Part shown: piece by piece, positions 43,403 to 52,726 of the stretch | How the letters are laid out: each line of letters begins with the position of its first letter | Position numbering within the stretch: position 1 is the first letter of the stretch | NCBI GenBank assembly: GCA_044375105.1 | Contig: JBILNK010000001.1 | Coordinates: forward strand, 5,256 to 69,255 | DNA: 64,000 nucleotides | From: JBIKLM01 sp044375105 | GTDB taxonomy: Bacteria > Planctomycetota > UBA1135 > GCA-002686595 | Direction: 5' to 3' | Program-made: the position numbers and the translations under genes | The notes under the pieces: generated by a model | Told to the model about the DNA's origin: nothing | Seen by the model: the letters and a program-made list of their open reading frames with translations, nothing else | Database searches by the model: none

Positions 43403-44566
43403 GTGTCCACCCCCCAACGACCTCCTGACCGCCGCAACCTGCGCGTCGCCTTCCCGATCTACTGCTCCGGCAGCGCGATCCCGGCCTGCATCCTGGCGGT
43501 CTGCGATCGGCTCCAAGGCGCGCCGTTCGGCGTCGAATACTGGGCCCCGGCGGTCGAGCCCTCCGTGCAGCGCCCCTACCACCGCGTGCCCCTGCCGCGC
43601 CTGGCAACGCGGCTTTGGTACCGGCTCGGCCTAGCGGAGACCGGCCTGCGAGAGCTGCTCGAGCGCCGGTATCTGAAGATCGTTCGGCCCGGCGACATCG
43701 CCTATCTGTGGCCAGCGCTTTCGCTCGATTTCTTCGAGCGCCTGGCCGAACGCGGCATCCCGATCGTGCTCGAGCGCGTCAACAGCCATCGCCGCAACTC
43801 GATGCGCGTGCTGGACGACGCCTACCGGCGCCTGGGGCTCCCGGCCAACCACGGCATCACCATGCGCGATGCGGACATCGAATCGCGCAAGCTAGCCCTG
43901 GCCACGCGGGTCTTCTGCCCGAGCCCGCTGGTGCATCGCTCGCTGCTCGATCAGGGCGTGCCCGAGCACAAGCTGTTCCATACCTCCTACGCCTGGGATT
44001 CGCGCGACTTCCGCGTCGAGCGCCGCCCGCGCGGTCCGGGCCACGTGCCCCTGTTCCTGTTCGTAGCCAACGGCACCGTGCGCAAGGGCCTCGCGCAGCT
44101 GCTCGAGTATTGGGCCGCCGCCGGGCTGCGCGCGCGGCTGCGCATCGTCGGGCCGATCGAGGCCGCGCTCCAGGAGCGCTGCGCATCCGAGCTGGCGCGG
44201 CCGGACGTCGAGCACCTGCCCTATCGCAATCGCCTCGACGACCTGTACGGCGAAGCGGACGTGTTCGTGTTGCCCAGCCACGAGGAAGGCAGCCCGCTGG
44301 TGACCTACCTGGCCTTGGGGGCCGGACTGCCCTGCCTGGTCAGCCCGGCCGGCGCGGGCGGCGTGGTCGAGGACCGCGTGCACGGGCTGGTGCGCGATCC
44401 CTACGACGAAGTCGGCTGGATCTCCGCCCTGCGCGAGCTGGCCGGCGACCAGGCCCTGCGCGAGCGGCTCGGCGCGGCGGCCCGCGAGCAGGCCGAGAAT
44501 TACACCTGGGACCAGGTCGGCGCCCGGCGCCGCGCGGAATTCGAACGCCTGTTCGCCGGCGTTTGA
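43403..44566 (+). CDS. Family 4-type glycosyltransferase (GT-B fold)
   Basis: The GTG start gives 387 aa. The N-terminal domain begins LRVAFPIYCSGSAIPACILAV. The C-terminal donor-binding domain has FLFVANGTVRKGL, LRIVGPIE, and VFVLPSHEEGSPLVTYLALG. In most GT4 enzymes the last motif is EGxxLxxLEAMA; here the second Glu of the EX7E pattern is replaced (Leu in TYLALG), so nucleotide-sugar contacts may differ. No membrane segment. It closes the likely glycoconjugate locus and converges on nth. Donor and acceptor are unknown. Confidence 0.88.
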   Translation: MSTPQRPPDRRNLRVAFPIYCSGSAIPACILAVCDRLQGAPFGVEYWAPAVEPSVQRPYHRVPLPRLATRLWYRLGLAETGLRELLERRYLKIVRPGDIAYLWPALSLDFFERLAERGIPIVLERVNSHRRNSMRVLDDAYRRLGLPANHGITMRDADIESRKLALATRVFCPSPLVHRSLLDQGVPEHKLFHTSYAWDSRDFRVERRPRGPGHVPLFLFVANGTVRKGLAQLLEYWAAAGLRARLRIVGPIEAALQERCASELARPDVEHLPYRNRLDDLYGEADVFVLPSHEEGSPLVTYLALGAGLPCLVSPAGAGGVVEDRVHGLVRDPYDEVGWISALRELAGDQALRERLGAAAREQAENYTWDQVGARRRAEFERLFAGV

Positions 44567-44695
44567 CGGGCTGGTCCAGGCGCTCGGAGCGAGCCCGAGC
44601 CAGTGCTTTCTCGAGCCTGGGGGAGGCGGGGGGGAATCGGGGCGCCGCGGCGATCCCGGCCTGTCCGGCCGCCGGATGCGAGCCCGGCGGCGGAG

Positions 44696-45415
<720 letters not shown>

Positions 45416-45437
45416 GGCTAAAGCCTGGGATGGCGCG

Positions 45438-45443
45438 AGCCTA
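45438..45443 (-). promoter_or_regulatory. Candidate -10 box (TAGGCT) for nth
   Basis: TAGGCT on the reverse strand ends 22 nt before the ATG at 45415, giving a leader of about 15 nt. Another TAGACT lies a few bases further upstream. Confidence 0.35.
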
Positions 45444-45558
45444 GTCTAGGGCCAGGCGGCGCAGGAGCCGCTGCGCGCGATCGCCGGCCGGCGGCGCCGA
45501 CGCGCGCGCTCGCCCGGCCTGGCCCGGCCGCCCCACAGCACACCCAGCTTCCGACTCC

Positions 45559-45963
45559 ATGCCCGACCTGGCCCAACGCATCCGTGACTTCCTGGCGGCC
45601 CCGGCCTTCGGCGTGGCCGGCGCTTCGACCAACCGCGAAAAGTACGGCAACAAGGTGCTGCGCTGCTATCTGCAACACGGCCGGCGTGCCTTCGGCATCA
45701 ACCCGCGCGCGACGGACATCGAGGGCGTGCCCTGCTTTCCCGATCTGGCCAGCCTGCCCGCGGAGGTCAGCGCCCTGTCCCTGATCACGCCGCCCAAGAT
45801 CAGCGCAGCGCTGATCGAAGCCTGCGCAAACAGCCGGATCCGCCGGGTCTGGTTCCAGCCCGGCGCGGAGAGCCGCCTGGCGCTGCAGCGCGCCGAAGCG
45901 CTGGGGCTCGAACCGATCGCCGGAGGCGCCTGCCTGCTGGTGGTGCTCGGTTTCCGCGAGTAG
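45559..45963 (+). CDS. CoA-binding protein (YccU/CoA_binding_2 family)
   Basis: The 134-aa product is a single Rossmann-type domain: FGVAGASTNREKYGNKVLR at the N-terminus forms the nucleotide loop, followed by AFGINPRATDIEGVPCFPDL and VWFQPGAESRLALQRAEALG. This matches the small CoA-binding proteins related to succinyl-CoA synthetase alpha. Function in the cell is not established. It is divergent from nth and cytoplasmic. Length is normal (about 130-145). Confidence 0.92.
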   Translation: MPDLAQRIRDFLAAPAFGVAGASTNREKYGNKVLRCYLQHGRRAFGINPRATDIEGVPCFPDLASLPAEVSALSLITPPKISAALIEACANSRIRRVWFQPGAESRLALQRAEALGLEPIAGGACLLVVLGFRE

Positions 45964-46191
45964 CGGCGGGCTCGATCCTGGCCGGGTCTGCCGAAGGGGC
46001 CGCGCGGGGCGCCGATCCGAAGGGCTGGCGTCGGCCGCCCGGCTCCGGAAACGGAACCCGCGGCCCTGGGGCCTGGCCGCAGGGCGCCGCCGGGCGCCGC
46101 GGCAGATCTCTGCGAGCCGCGACGCCGGGCCGCTTGTCGACGCAACGGGTCCCGCTGCGCTGGCGGCGAAAATTTTTTTGTTTTCAGCCGA

Positions 46192-48522
46192 TCAGCCGCC
46201 GGATTTTTTCTTTTTGAGCTGCTCGAGCAGGCCGCCCAGTCCGCCGGGCAGCTGCACGGGCGCTTGCTCGAGCAGCCCGGGCAGTTTGTCGCCGACCTGC
46301 TCCAGCAAACCTGCCTCCAGGGCGCGCTGGGCGGCCTGCTGCAGGATCTCGCTGCTGCCCGGGCCGAGGCCCAGCTCGGGCGCTTCGGGACGCCCGGAGA
46401 GGCGCAGCGGGATGGCGGTCTCCGCCGGCAGGAAGCGGCGCGCTTGTTCGAGGGTCTGGCCGAGCTCGCCGCCGATGGCCGAGAGCGGCAAGCGCGCGTC
46501 GATCTCGAAGCGGCCGCCGACCAGGTCGTAGCCTCCGGAGAAGGGCAGGCGCTGCCCGGCCAGCTCGAGCGCCAGATCGCTATAGCCCACGCGGCCCCCG
46601 ACGATCGAAAGCTCGAAGGGGGCCAGGCGCTGGCCCCGGAAGCGTCCGGCGGCCGGCCAGAGCTTTGCCAGCGGGGCCAGCAGGCTGCCGTCGGCCGAGC
46701 CCAGGTCGAGGCGCAGGCGTCCATCGAACCGGCGCAGGTCCCCGTCGAGGGGCAGGCGCAGCTCGCTCCAGGACAGCTTGGCGCGCTGGCCGGACGGCGG
46801 CCCGCTGAGCTGGCTCACGAGCGGCAGCAGGCCGCCCACCAGCCGCCGGCTGGCGACCTCGTCGAGGGCGAAGGAGAGCTGCTCGCGGCCATCGGCGGGC
46901 GCGCCGCTCTCGAACAGGCCTTGAGCCAAGCGCCCGTCCATGCGCAGGGCGCAGCGCGAGGAGGTCAGCTCGAGCTGCAGGGGTCCCGCGACCGCCAGCG
47001 GATCCGCCAGCGGCAGGCTCAGCTCGGCTGCGGACAGGCGCAGGTCGAGGCGCTCGCCGAGCACATCGGCGCACAGCCCGCGGCTGGCCAGCAGGCCATC
47101 GAGCTGGGCGGACGAGAGGCCGTCGACGCGCAGCTCGAGGGGCCCGCCGCTGGCGCGGCCGGCGAGCAGATCGGGCCACAGCTGGGTCCAGGGCGCCGCT
47201 TCGAGGCGCACGGTCAGGGGCGCCGGGGTGCGCGCCGGGGACTCGATGCGGCCGGTCAGCAGCGCAGACAGCCGCGCGCCCGGAGCCTGTTCGAGGGACA
47301 GGCTCAAGGCCGCCAGGTTGGCGCCCGCCCTGGGAGCGCTGGCGGGCCCGGCCAGGGTGAGGTTGGGCAGGGAGAGGCGCGCGGAGAGATCCAGGCCCGC
47401 GAGCGCTTCCGCCGGCTGGAGCCGTGCTCCGTCCAGCGGCAGCCGCAGAGACAGGCGCTCGAACAGGACCTCGAGCGGGCCGGGCCCAGGGGCCAGGCGC
47501 CGGCCCTGCGGCGGTGCCGGCCACAGGCGCTGCCAGAGCGCCGCGCTGGGCTCCAGCCAGAGCTGGCCGCCCGGATCGACGCTCAGCAGATCGGGAGCGA
47601 AGGTGAGCACCTGCTCGGCCCGGACGCGCGGGCTCGTCAGCCTGAGGCGGCCGCGGCCGTGCTCGGGACGCAGCCCGGGGCCCTCCAGGCCGAACTCGAG
47701 CTGCACGTCGAAGCGCGCGCCGAGGGCCTCCGACAGCAGCCCGTCGGCCGCGAGCAGGGCGTCGAACAGGCCGCTGGGCATGGCCTCGCCGCTCAGGGTC
47801 GCCTCCAGGGCCGCGCCGGAAGCGGCGCCCGGGCCCTGGCGCCGCAGGCTGAGCTCGAAGGAGCCCGGCTCGGGCTCGACCAGGCGGCCCGCCAGGTGGC
47901 CTTCCAACAGGCCGCCAGGACGCACGGCGAAGCGCCCCGCGAGCCCCTCGATGCGCACCCCCGGGGCCGGGGCCCCGGGGACCAGATCGCGGAACGACAG
48001 GCGGCTCGGTTCGACCACCAGCTCGGCCCCGTCCGGCAGGCCTTCGCCTCGACCGCTCGGGTCGCCGTCGGATCCGCTCCCGGAGTCGAACGTGGTGCCG
48101 TCCCGCGGGGCCAGCGCGCGCGTCAGGTTCAGCGCGCCCTCGGCGCTGCGCACCAGGTCGAGCTCGAACCGCAGCGTGCTCTGCCCGAGCTGGCGGCCCT
48201 CTGAGCGCACCCAGGTGCTGAGCGGCTCGAGGCCCAGCTCCAGGGAACCGACCGACGCGCCCTCGGGATCGAGCAGCCTGGCCGACAGGCGCTGCCGCCC
48301 GCGGAAGGACAGCTCGAGGCTCTGCACGTCCAATTCGCCGTGGATCGCCTCGCGGGAGCCCGCTTCGATCCAGCCGGGCAGGAGCCACGAAAGCAGCGGT
48401 CCGCTCAGGAACACCAGCGCCGCGATCCCGCCGATCCCGAACGCCAGGCAGCCCAGGGGCCAGCGCAGCCAGCTGCGCCGGCGCGGCGGCGCCGAGGTTG
48501 TTTGGTCTGCTGCGTCTTGCAT
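46192..48522 (-). CDS. AsmA/DUF748-like inner-membrane protein, 776 aa
   Basis: One N-terminal membrane helix (WPLGCLAFGIGGIAALVFLSG) follows a basic cytoplasmic tail; the rest is periplasmic and strand-rich. Typical AsmA-like features are the early WIEAGSREAIHGELDVQSLEL segment, a GALNLTRAL motif, and long amphipathic repeats such as LRLPLDGARLQPAEALAGLD. It ends in a Lys-rich LLEQLKKKKSGG. AsmA-like proteins are linked to outer-membrane lipid homeostasis, which agrees with a Gram-negative-type envelope. It starts 18 nt after yqgE, so the two form an operon. Exact subfamily not determined. Confidence 0.82.
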   Translation of the reverse strand: MQDAADQTTSAPPRRRSWLRWPLGCLAFGIGGIAALVFLSGPLLSWLLPGWIEAGSREAIHGELDVQSLELSFRGRQRLSARLLDPEGASVGSLELGLEPLSTWVRSEGRQLGQSTLRFELDLVRSAEGALNLTRALAPRDGTTFDSGSGSDGDPSGRGEGLPDGAELVVEPSRLSFRDLVPGAPAPGVRIEGLAGRFAVRPGGLLEGHLAGRLVEPEPGSFELSLRRQGPGAASGAALEATLSGEAMPSGLFDALLAADGLLSEALGARFDVQLEFGLEGPGLRPEHGRGRLRLTSPRVRAEQVLTFAPDLLSVDPGGQLWLEPSAALWQRLWPAPPQGRRLAPGPGPLEVLFERLSLRLPLDGARLQPAEALAGLDLSARLSLPNLTLAGPASAPRAGANLAALSLSLEQAPGARLSALLTGRIESPARTPAPLTVRLEAAPWTQLWPDLLAGRASGGPLELRVDGLSSAQLDGLLASRGLCADVLGERLDLRLSAAELSLPLADPLAVAGPLQLELTSSRCALRMDGRLAQGLFESGAPADGREQLSFALDEVASRRLVGGLLPLVSQLSGPPSGQRAKLSWSELRLPLDGDLRRFDGRLRLDLGSADGSLLAPLAKLWPAAGRFRGQRLAPFELSIVGGRVGYSDLALELAGQRLPFSGGYDLVGGRFEIDARLPLSAIGGELGQTLEQARRFLPAETAIPLRLSGRPEAPELGLGPGSSEILQQAAQRALEAGLLEQVGDKLPGLLEQAPVQLPGGLGGLLEQLKKKKSGG

Positions 48523-48540
48523 CGCAATCCCTCGAAAGCA

Positions 48541-49122
48541 TCAGTTGGGGCCGCTGCCGGGGGCCAGGCCGAGCCACGCATCCCCAGCGCCGCTCGAGGC
48601 CACGACCCGCCGCCAATCGTCCTCGCCCTGGGCGCTGAACACCAGCGGCGCGTCGAGCGGCGCCGGCACCCACGAGCCGTGCATCAGCTCGGCTTCGAGC
48701 TGGCCCGCGTCCCAGCCGGAATAACCCAGGAACAGACGCAGGCCGTCCACATCCACGCCGCGCGGGCGCTGCTGGGCACGCAGGTAGGCGGCCAACGCCT
48801 CGAGCTCGCCGCCCAAGAACAGGCCCTCGGCGATCTCCTGGCCGCCGGGGATCGACGCGGGGGCGCGGTGCAGGAACTGCAACCGAGAGTGGTCCACCGG
48901 CCCGCCCAGGTAGATCGGAGTGCCGAGTTTGGAGAGCAGCGGATGGTCCGGCACGAGGCGGTCGATGGTCACCCCCGTCGGCCGGTTGATCACGAAGCCG
49001 AGGGCCCCGCGCGGGCCGTGCTGACACAGGACCACGATCGACCGGGAGAAGTTTTGGTCCTCCAGATCGGGCCAGGCCGCTAAGAAGGTGCCCGGGGTGA
49101 CGCGCCAGTGCTCGAGATCCAC
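48541..49122 (-). CDS. yqgE: YqgE/AlgH family protein (DUF179)
   Basis: The product has the family core TFLAAWPDLEDQNFSRSIVVL, HGPRGALGFVINRPTG, YLGGPVDHSRLQFLH and LFLGYSGWDAGQLEAEL. Function is not established; the family has been linked to regulation in some proteobacteria. I chose the GTG at 49122 because AGGAG lies 6 nt before it and the resulting 193-aa protein has the short N-terminal lead typical of the family. GTG at 49143 and TTG at 49170 are alternatives. It is cotranscribed with the AsmA-like gene. Confidence 0.9.
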   Translation of the reverse strand: MDLEHWRVTPGTFLAAWPDLEDQNFSRSIVVLCQHGPRGALGFVINRPTGVTIDRLVPDHPLLSKLGTPIYLGGPVDHSRLQFLHRAPASIPGGQEIAEGLFLGGELEALAAYLRAQQRPRGVDVDGLRLFLGYSGWDAGQLEAELMHGSWVPAPLDAPLVFSAQGEDDWRRVVASSGAGDAWLGLAPGSGPN

Positions 49123-49128
49123 CGAGTG

Positions 49129-49147
49129 CTCCTGCGGGGCCACGCTA
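49129..49147 (-). promoter_or_regulatory. AGGAG ribosome binding site and TAGCGT -10 candidate for yqgE
   Basis: On the reverse strand AGGAG (49129-49133) is 6 nt before the GTG at 49122 and TAGCGT (49142-49147) is 19 nt before it. This is one of the few clear Shine-Dalgarno sequences in the window and decides the start. Confidence 0.5.
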
Positions 49148-49284
49148 ACCCGCCGCCGGGGGCTCCACAAGCGGCCCTCGTTTTCGCAGCGGTCCGAAGC
49201 CCCGGCGAGCGCGGGGGCCGGAGTCGGCTCCGCAGCCGCACCCCGCGCACCGCGCGGAGGGCAGCGCGCACCGCGCCGTGCGCT

Positions 49285-49488
49285 TCAGGCCGGGGCTTCG
49301 AAGCCCAGGCAGGCGCGCAGGGGCTGCGGCGGATACTTGGGGAACCAGGGCTCGTGCTGGGCCCGCCCGCAGAGCAGGAACAGGCTGCCCCGGCCGGATT
49401 CGATGGCTCGATGGAAACGGCAGCCCCAGCACAGGCTGCCTCGCAGGGCGGGCGGCAGGTCGCGGCGCTGCGGCTCCCGATCGTTCAT
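49285..49488 (-). CDS. Cys-rich microprotein, 67 aa
   Basis: This small protein has four cysteines (C20, C23, C40, C60) in the layout CWGC...GSLFLLCGRAQ...FPKYPPQPLRACLGFE. I recall short planctomycete proteins with the same CxxC, GS-x-F-x-LC and KYP-x-x-P-x-x-x-C-x-G(Y/F) pattern, which supports it as a real gene; the arrangement suggests a zinc site. Function unknown. A TAGCCT box is 6 nt before the ATG, and the gene is divergent from the Rsm22-like gene with 72 nt between starts. Confidence 0.75.
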   Translation of the reverse strand: MNDREPQRRDLPPALRGSLCWGCRFHRAIESGRGSLFLLCGRAQHEPWFPKYPPQPLRACLGFEAPA

Positions 49489-49494
49489 GCCGCG

Positions 49495-49500
49495 AGGCTA
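49495..49500 (-). promoter_or_regulatory. Candidate -10 box (TAGCCT) for the Cys-rich microprotein
   Basis: TAGCCT on the reverse strand ends 6 nt before the ATG at 49488, in the 72-nt divergent gap, consistent with leaderless transcription. Confidence 0.5.
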
Positions 49501-49546
49501 GCCGAGCCGCGCCGCCGACGCACGCCCGGCGCGGCGCCCGCTCGGC

Positions 49547-49552
49547 TAACCT
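49547..49552 (+). promoter_or_regulatory. Candidate -10 box (TAACCT) for the Rsm22-like gene
   Basis: TAACCT ends 8 nt before the ATG at 49561. The preceding bases CTCGGC also occur before the divergent gene's box. Confidence 0.5.
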
Positions 49553-49560
49553 GCGCGCCC

Positions 49561-50601
49561 ATGACCGCCGAGCCCGCGGACCCGAACCCGATCGCCTGGA
49601 AGGGCGAGGATGGCCGCCTGCTGGCCAGCCTGCGGCAGCGCTTCCTGGCGGGGGCGCCGGGCCCGGACTATTGGGACCCGCCGCGGCGCATCGAGCTCTA
49701 CGATCGCACCTTCGGCGTGCGCATCCGCTGGAAGTGGGAATGGGCCCTGGCCCAGGCCGAGCGGCGCCTGGCGGCGGCGCTGCCCCCCGGCGAAGCCGTC
49801 GTGCGCACCTGCGTCGATTTCGGCGCCGGCACGGCGGTCGCTTCGCGGGCCTGGTTCGAGCGCTTCCCGCCGAACCCCGGGGATCGCCTGGTCCTGGTGG
49901 AGCGCTCGGGCAGCGCGGCGCGCTACGGGGCCGACCGCTTGCGGGCCGAGCTGGGCCCGCGGTCGGACGCGCTCGCGATCGAGATCCGCTCGACGCCCCC
50001 CGCCGAGCCCGGTGCGATCTGGTTCCTGAGCCACGTGCTGACCGAACTCGAGCCCGAGGTCTTCGAGCAGCTGCCAGCGCTCCTCGGGGACGCCGCGGCC
50101 GTGCTGTTGGTCGAGCCGGGCACGCGCCCAGCCTCGGCGCGGCTGGTGGCCCTGCGGGAGCGCCTGCGCACAGCCCTGCCGCCGGTCTACCCCTGCCCCC
50201 AGCGCAGCGCCTGTCCCCTGGCCGATCCACAGCGCTACCCGGGCGAGTGGTGCCACCTGTTCGCGCCGCCAGCGGCCGAGGCCTTCACCTCGAACCACTG
50301 GCGCCAGGTGTCGCGCGAGCTCGATCTCGACCTGCGCAGCCTGCCCCTGTCGGTGCTGTTCCTGTGCCGCGAGCCGGGCCCCGAGCTCCCGCCGGACAGC
50401 CTGCGCCTGCTCGGACGGCCCAAGGCCGAGAAGGGCCGCCTGCTGCTCGACGCCTGCGGCTCCGGCGAGTTCCAACGCCTGCGCCTCCTGGACCGCGACG
50501 CGCGCGATCTGGCCAAGGCGCTGCGCTCGGGCACCCCACAGCATCCGCTGCTCGGCGCTCGGATCGAGGACGGACGTCTGCTGGACCTCGAGCCGCGCTG
50601 A
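49561..50601 (+). CDS. Rsm22/METTL17-type class I methyltransferase-like protein
   Basis: The 346-aa product has the SAM-binding motif VDFGAGTAVASRAW (about 85-98), then SHVLTELE and LLVEPGTRP, followed by a Cys motif YPCPQRSACPL ... EWCHLF (C212, C218, C231) and C269 in LFLCREP. This pattern is that of the Rsm22 family, whose mitochondrial member METTL17 binds a 4Fe-4S cluster through such cysteines and assists small-subunit ribosome assembly. In bacteria the role is less clear but probably concerns the ribosome. The C-terminal region is a beta-rich domain. It is divergent from the Cys-rich microprotein. Confidence 0.88.
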   Translation: MTAEPADPNPIAWKGEDGRLLASLRQRFLAGAPGPDYWDPPRRIELYDRTFGVRIRWKWEWALAQAERRLAAALPPGEAVVRTCVDFGAGTAVASRAWFERFPPNPGDRLVLVERSGSAARYGADRLRAELGPRSDALAIEIRSTPPAEPGAIWFLSHVLTELEPEVFEQLPALLGDAAAVLLVEPGTRPASARLVALRERLRTALPPVYPCPQRSACPLADPQRYPGEWCHLFAPPAAEAFTSNHWRQVSRELDLDLRSLPLSVLFLCREPGPELPPDSLRLLGRPKAEKGRLLLDACGSGEFQRLRLLDRDARDLAKALRSGTPQHPLLGARIEDGRLLDLEPR

Positions 50602-50695
50602 CAGGCCCGGAGGCCCTCTGGGTCCCAAGCCAGGAGCGGAGCCGTGCCCTTCTCCGCAAGGGGCACCCACACGATCTCCTGGAGACCAAAAAAGG

Positions 50696-50721
50696 CGGGG
50701 CCCGCCGGTGGGCGGGCCCCG
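50696..50721 (-). terminator. Intrinsic terminator for the FG-GAP protein gene
   Basis: An 11-bp perfect stem (50696-50706 with 50711-50721) with a 4-nt loop is followed on the reverse strand by CCTTTTTTGG. It lies 131 nt beyond the stop at 50852 and is the only hairpin plus T-run of textbook form that I found. Confidence 0.8.
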
Positions 50722-50851
50722 AGGAATTGCCGGAGAACCTTCGAGAGGATCCGAATTCGGTCCAGGCTCTGCCTGGGGAGCGATCCCCGCGCTCCCCAGG
50801 GACGGGGAGCGCCGCAGCGCTGCGTTGCCGGGCCTGAGCGGCCCCGCCCGA

Positions 50852-52726
50852 TCAGAACGCAGCCGGCTGGGTGCCGGTGATCGCGTTGGAGGCGGCGAAG
50901 CCCTGGGGGCCCGCGGCGTCGAAGTACCAGACCTGGAAGGTGAAGGTCACGCAGTCCGGCTTGCCGGCGGGATACAGGGTGGTGAAGCTGCCGTTGCCGC
51001 TGCCGTCGGTGTTGTAGGGCAGCAGCAGATCCGGCGAGGGCACCAGCACGCCGCCGAACAGGGGCAGGTTGATGGCCGAGCCGCCGACAACCAGGAAGCC
51101 GGCCGCCGCAGGCGCCGCGTTGCTGAGGTTCAGGCTGATGTTGGTGCCGCCGGCGAAGGATCCCACGCCGGTCAGAACAGAGGCGCCGCTGACGCCCGGC
51201 AGGGCGTTGCCGAGGTCGCGCCAGGGGCTCAGGTTGCCGAGGGTCACGATCGGACTCGGGCGGTCGTTGCCGGCCGGGTCGAAGGCCCGCCACTGGAACT
51301 GGATGCCGACGGTGCCCGGGGTGCTCGGCACCGAGGCGCGGAACTGGCCCCCGCCCATGTGGAAGGCGGTGCCGCTGCCGCAGGTGACCGTGCTGCCGAA
51401 CAGCGTGTACTCGTAGATCACCGTGGTCCAGGCCTTGCTGTCGTCCTGCACCGCGTCCTGGGTCAGGCAGTAGAACAGTGTGCCGCCGGGCCCGATCGAG
51501 CTCGGCGTGCTGGTCCTCAGGAAGATCGGCCGCACGGTGTCTGGCGCGCCGTTGTTCCGGTAGATCTTGTTCGTGAAGTTGCCCGACTCGCCCTGGGCCG
51601 TGACGATGTCGTAGTCGCCGTCTCCGTCCAGGTCGGCCACGCCCGCGTCGAGGCTCGAATCACCCTGGACCTGGATCACATTCACGTACGTGAAGGTCGC
51701 GGCGTTGTTCTGGTACATCTTCTCGCCGCCCGCGGCCAGAGAGGCCACCAGCACGTCCATGTCGCCGTCGACGTCGTAGTCGAAGCCGACCATCTCGTTG
51801 TCATCGCCCCCGTTGGTGCCGCCGAAGGTGAACTCGGGCGGAGCGACCAGCACGCCGTCGTTGCGGCCCCAGCCCTCGCTGACCCCGCTGATCGACTGGA
51901 CCATGGCGTCCAGGTCGCGATCGCCGTCCAGGTCGCCCCAGTCGGCTTCGTAGGTGGCGCCCGTGCCGAGGCCGTTCAGGATCGTGCTGACCGTGAACAC
52001 GCCCGTGCCGTCGTTCAGGTACAGGCGGCCTTGGATGCCGCCGCTGCCCTTGCCGGACAGGGCGATGTCCAGGTCGAAGTCCCCTTCGTAGTCGAAGATG
52101 CTGATGTCCTGGCAGTTGTACAGGTCGGCCGGCATGCGCAGGGCCGTGGCGTCGCTGAAGGCCCCCGTGCCGTTGTTGATCAACAGGCGCGCCTGGGAGG
52201 CCACGCCGCCGAAGGTGCCGCCGTCGCTGACCACCACGTCCAGGTCGCCGTCGTTGTCCACGTCGCCGGCGCACAGGCTGAAGGAGCGCAGGGCCAGGGC
52301 CGGCACGTTGGTGGCGGTCACGTCGGTGAACACCGCGGAGCCGTTGTTGAGCAGCAGGCGCGGCGGGCTGCCGGTCGAGCCCGAGGCGTACATCAGGTCC
52401 TGGTCCCCGTCCTTGTCGAAGTCCTCCGCAATGACCATCTTCGCGTTGAAGTTGACCACGTTGAGCTGGGCGTGGGCGGCGGTGAAGCTGCCCGCCCCGT
52501 TGTTCAGGTAGAGGTGCTGGGCCAGGGCGCCGGCGGCGCCGGTTCCGCCGTAGACGCTGCCGTTGGCGAAGACGATGTCCTGGTCCCCGTCCCCATCCAG
52601 GTCGGCGATCGCCACCCCGTCGGTCCACAGGTTTTGGGCCGGGAGGCCGGTCGAGAGGGTGAACTGCTGGGCCAGGGCGGCCGGAGCCAGCCCCAAGGTC
52701 ACCAGGAGGGGGAGGGAGGTGCGCAT
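50852..52726 (-). CDS. Secreted FG-GAP/VCBS repeat protein
   Basis: The ATG at 52726 gives MRTSLPLLVTLGLAPAALAQ, a clear signal peptide. Residues about 35-410 contain FG-GAP/VCBS repeats with calcium-binding DxDxDG loops (IADLDGDGDQDIVFANG, DVDNDGDLDVVVSDG, DLDGDGDYDIVTAQG), forming an integrin-like propeller. About 410-505 is an Ig-like region, and about 510-624 is a C-terminal form of the module shared with three other secreted proteins here (SGASVLTGVGSFAGGTN to AGPQGFAASNAITGTQP). Likely extracellular, adhesive or structural. A good promoter lies upstream and an intrinsic terminator downstream, so it is monocistronic. Total 624 aa. Confidence 0.9.
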   Translation of the reverse strand: MRTSLPLLVTLGLAPAALAQQFTLSTGLPAQNLWTDGVAIADLDGDGDQDIVFANGSVYGGTGAAGALAQHLYLNNGAGSFTAAHAQLNVVNFNAKMVIAEDFDKDGDQDLMYASGSTGSPPRLLLNNGSAVFTDVTATNVPALALRSFSLCAGDVDNDGDLDVVVSDGGTFGGVASQARLLINNGTGAFSDATALRMPADLYNCQDISIFDYEGDFDLDIALSGKGSGGIQGRLYLNDGTGVFTVSTILNGLGTGATYEADWGDLDGDRDLDAMVQSISGVSEGWGRNDGVLVAPPEFTFGGTNGGDDNEMVGFDYDVDGDMDVLVASLAAGGEKMYQNNAATFTYVNVIQVQGDSSLDAGVADLDGDGDYDIVTAQGESGNFTNKIYRNNGAPDTVRPIFLRTSTPSSIGPGGTLFYCLTQDAVQDDSKAWTTVIYEYTLFGSTVTCGSGTAFHMGGGQFRASVPSTPGTVGIQFQWRAFDPAGNDRPSPIVTLGNLSPWRDLGNALPGVSGASVLTGVGSFAGGTNISLNLSNAAPAAAGFLVVGGSAINLPLFGGVLVPSPDLLLPYNTDGSGNGSFTTLYPAGKPDCVTFTFQVWYFDAAGPQGFAASNAITGTQPAAF

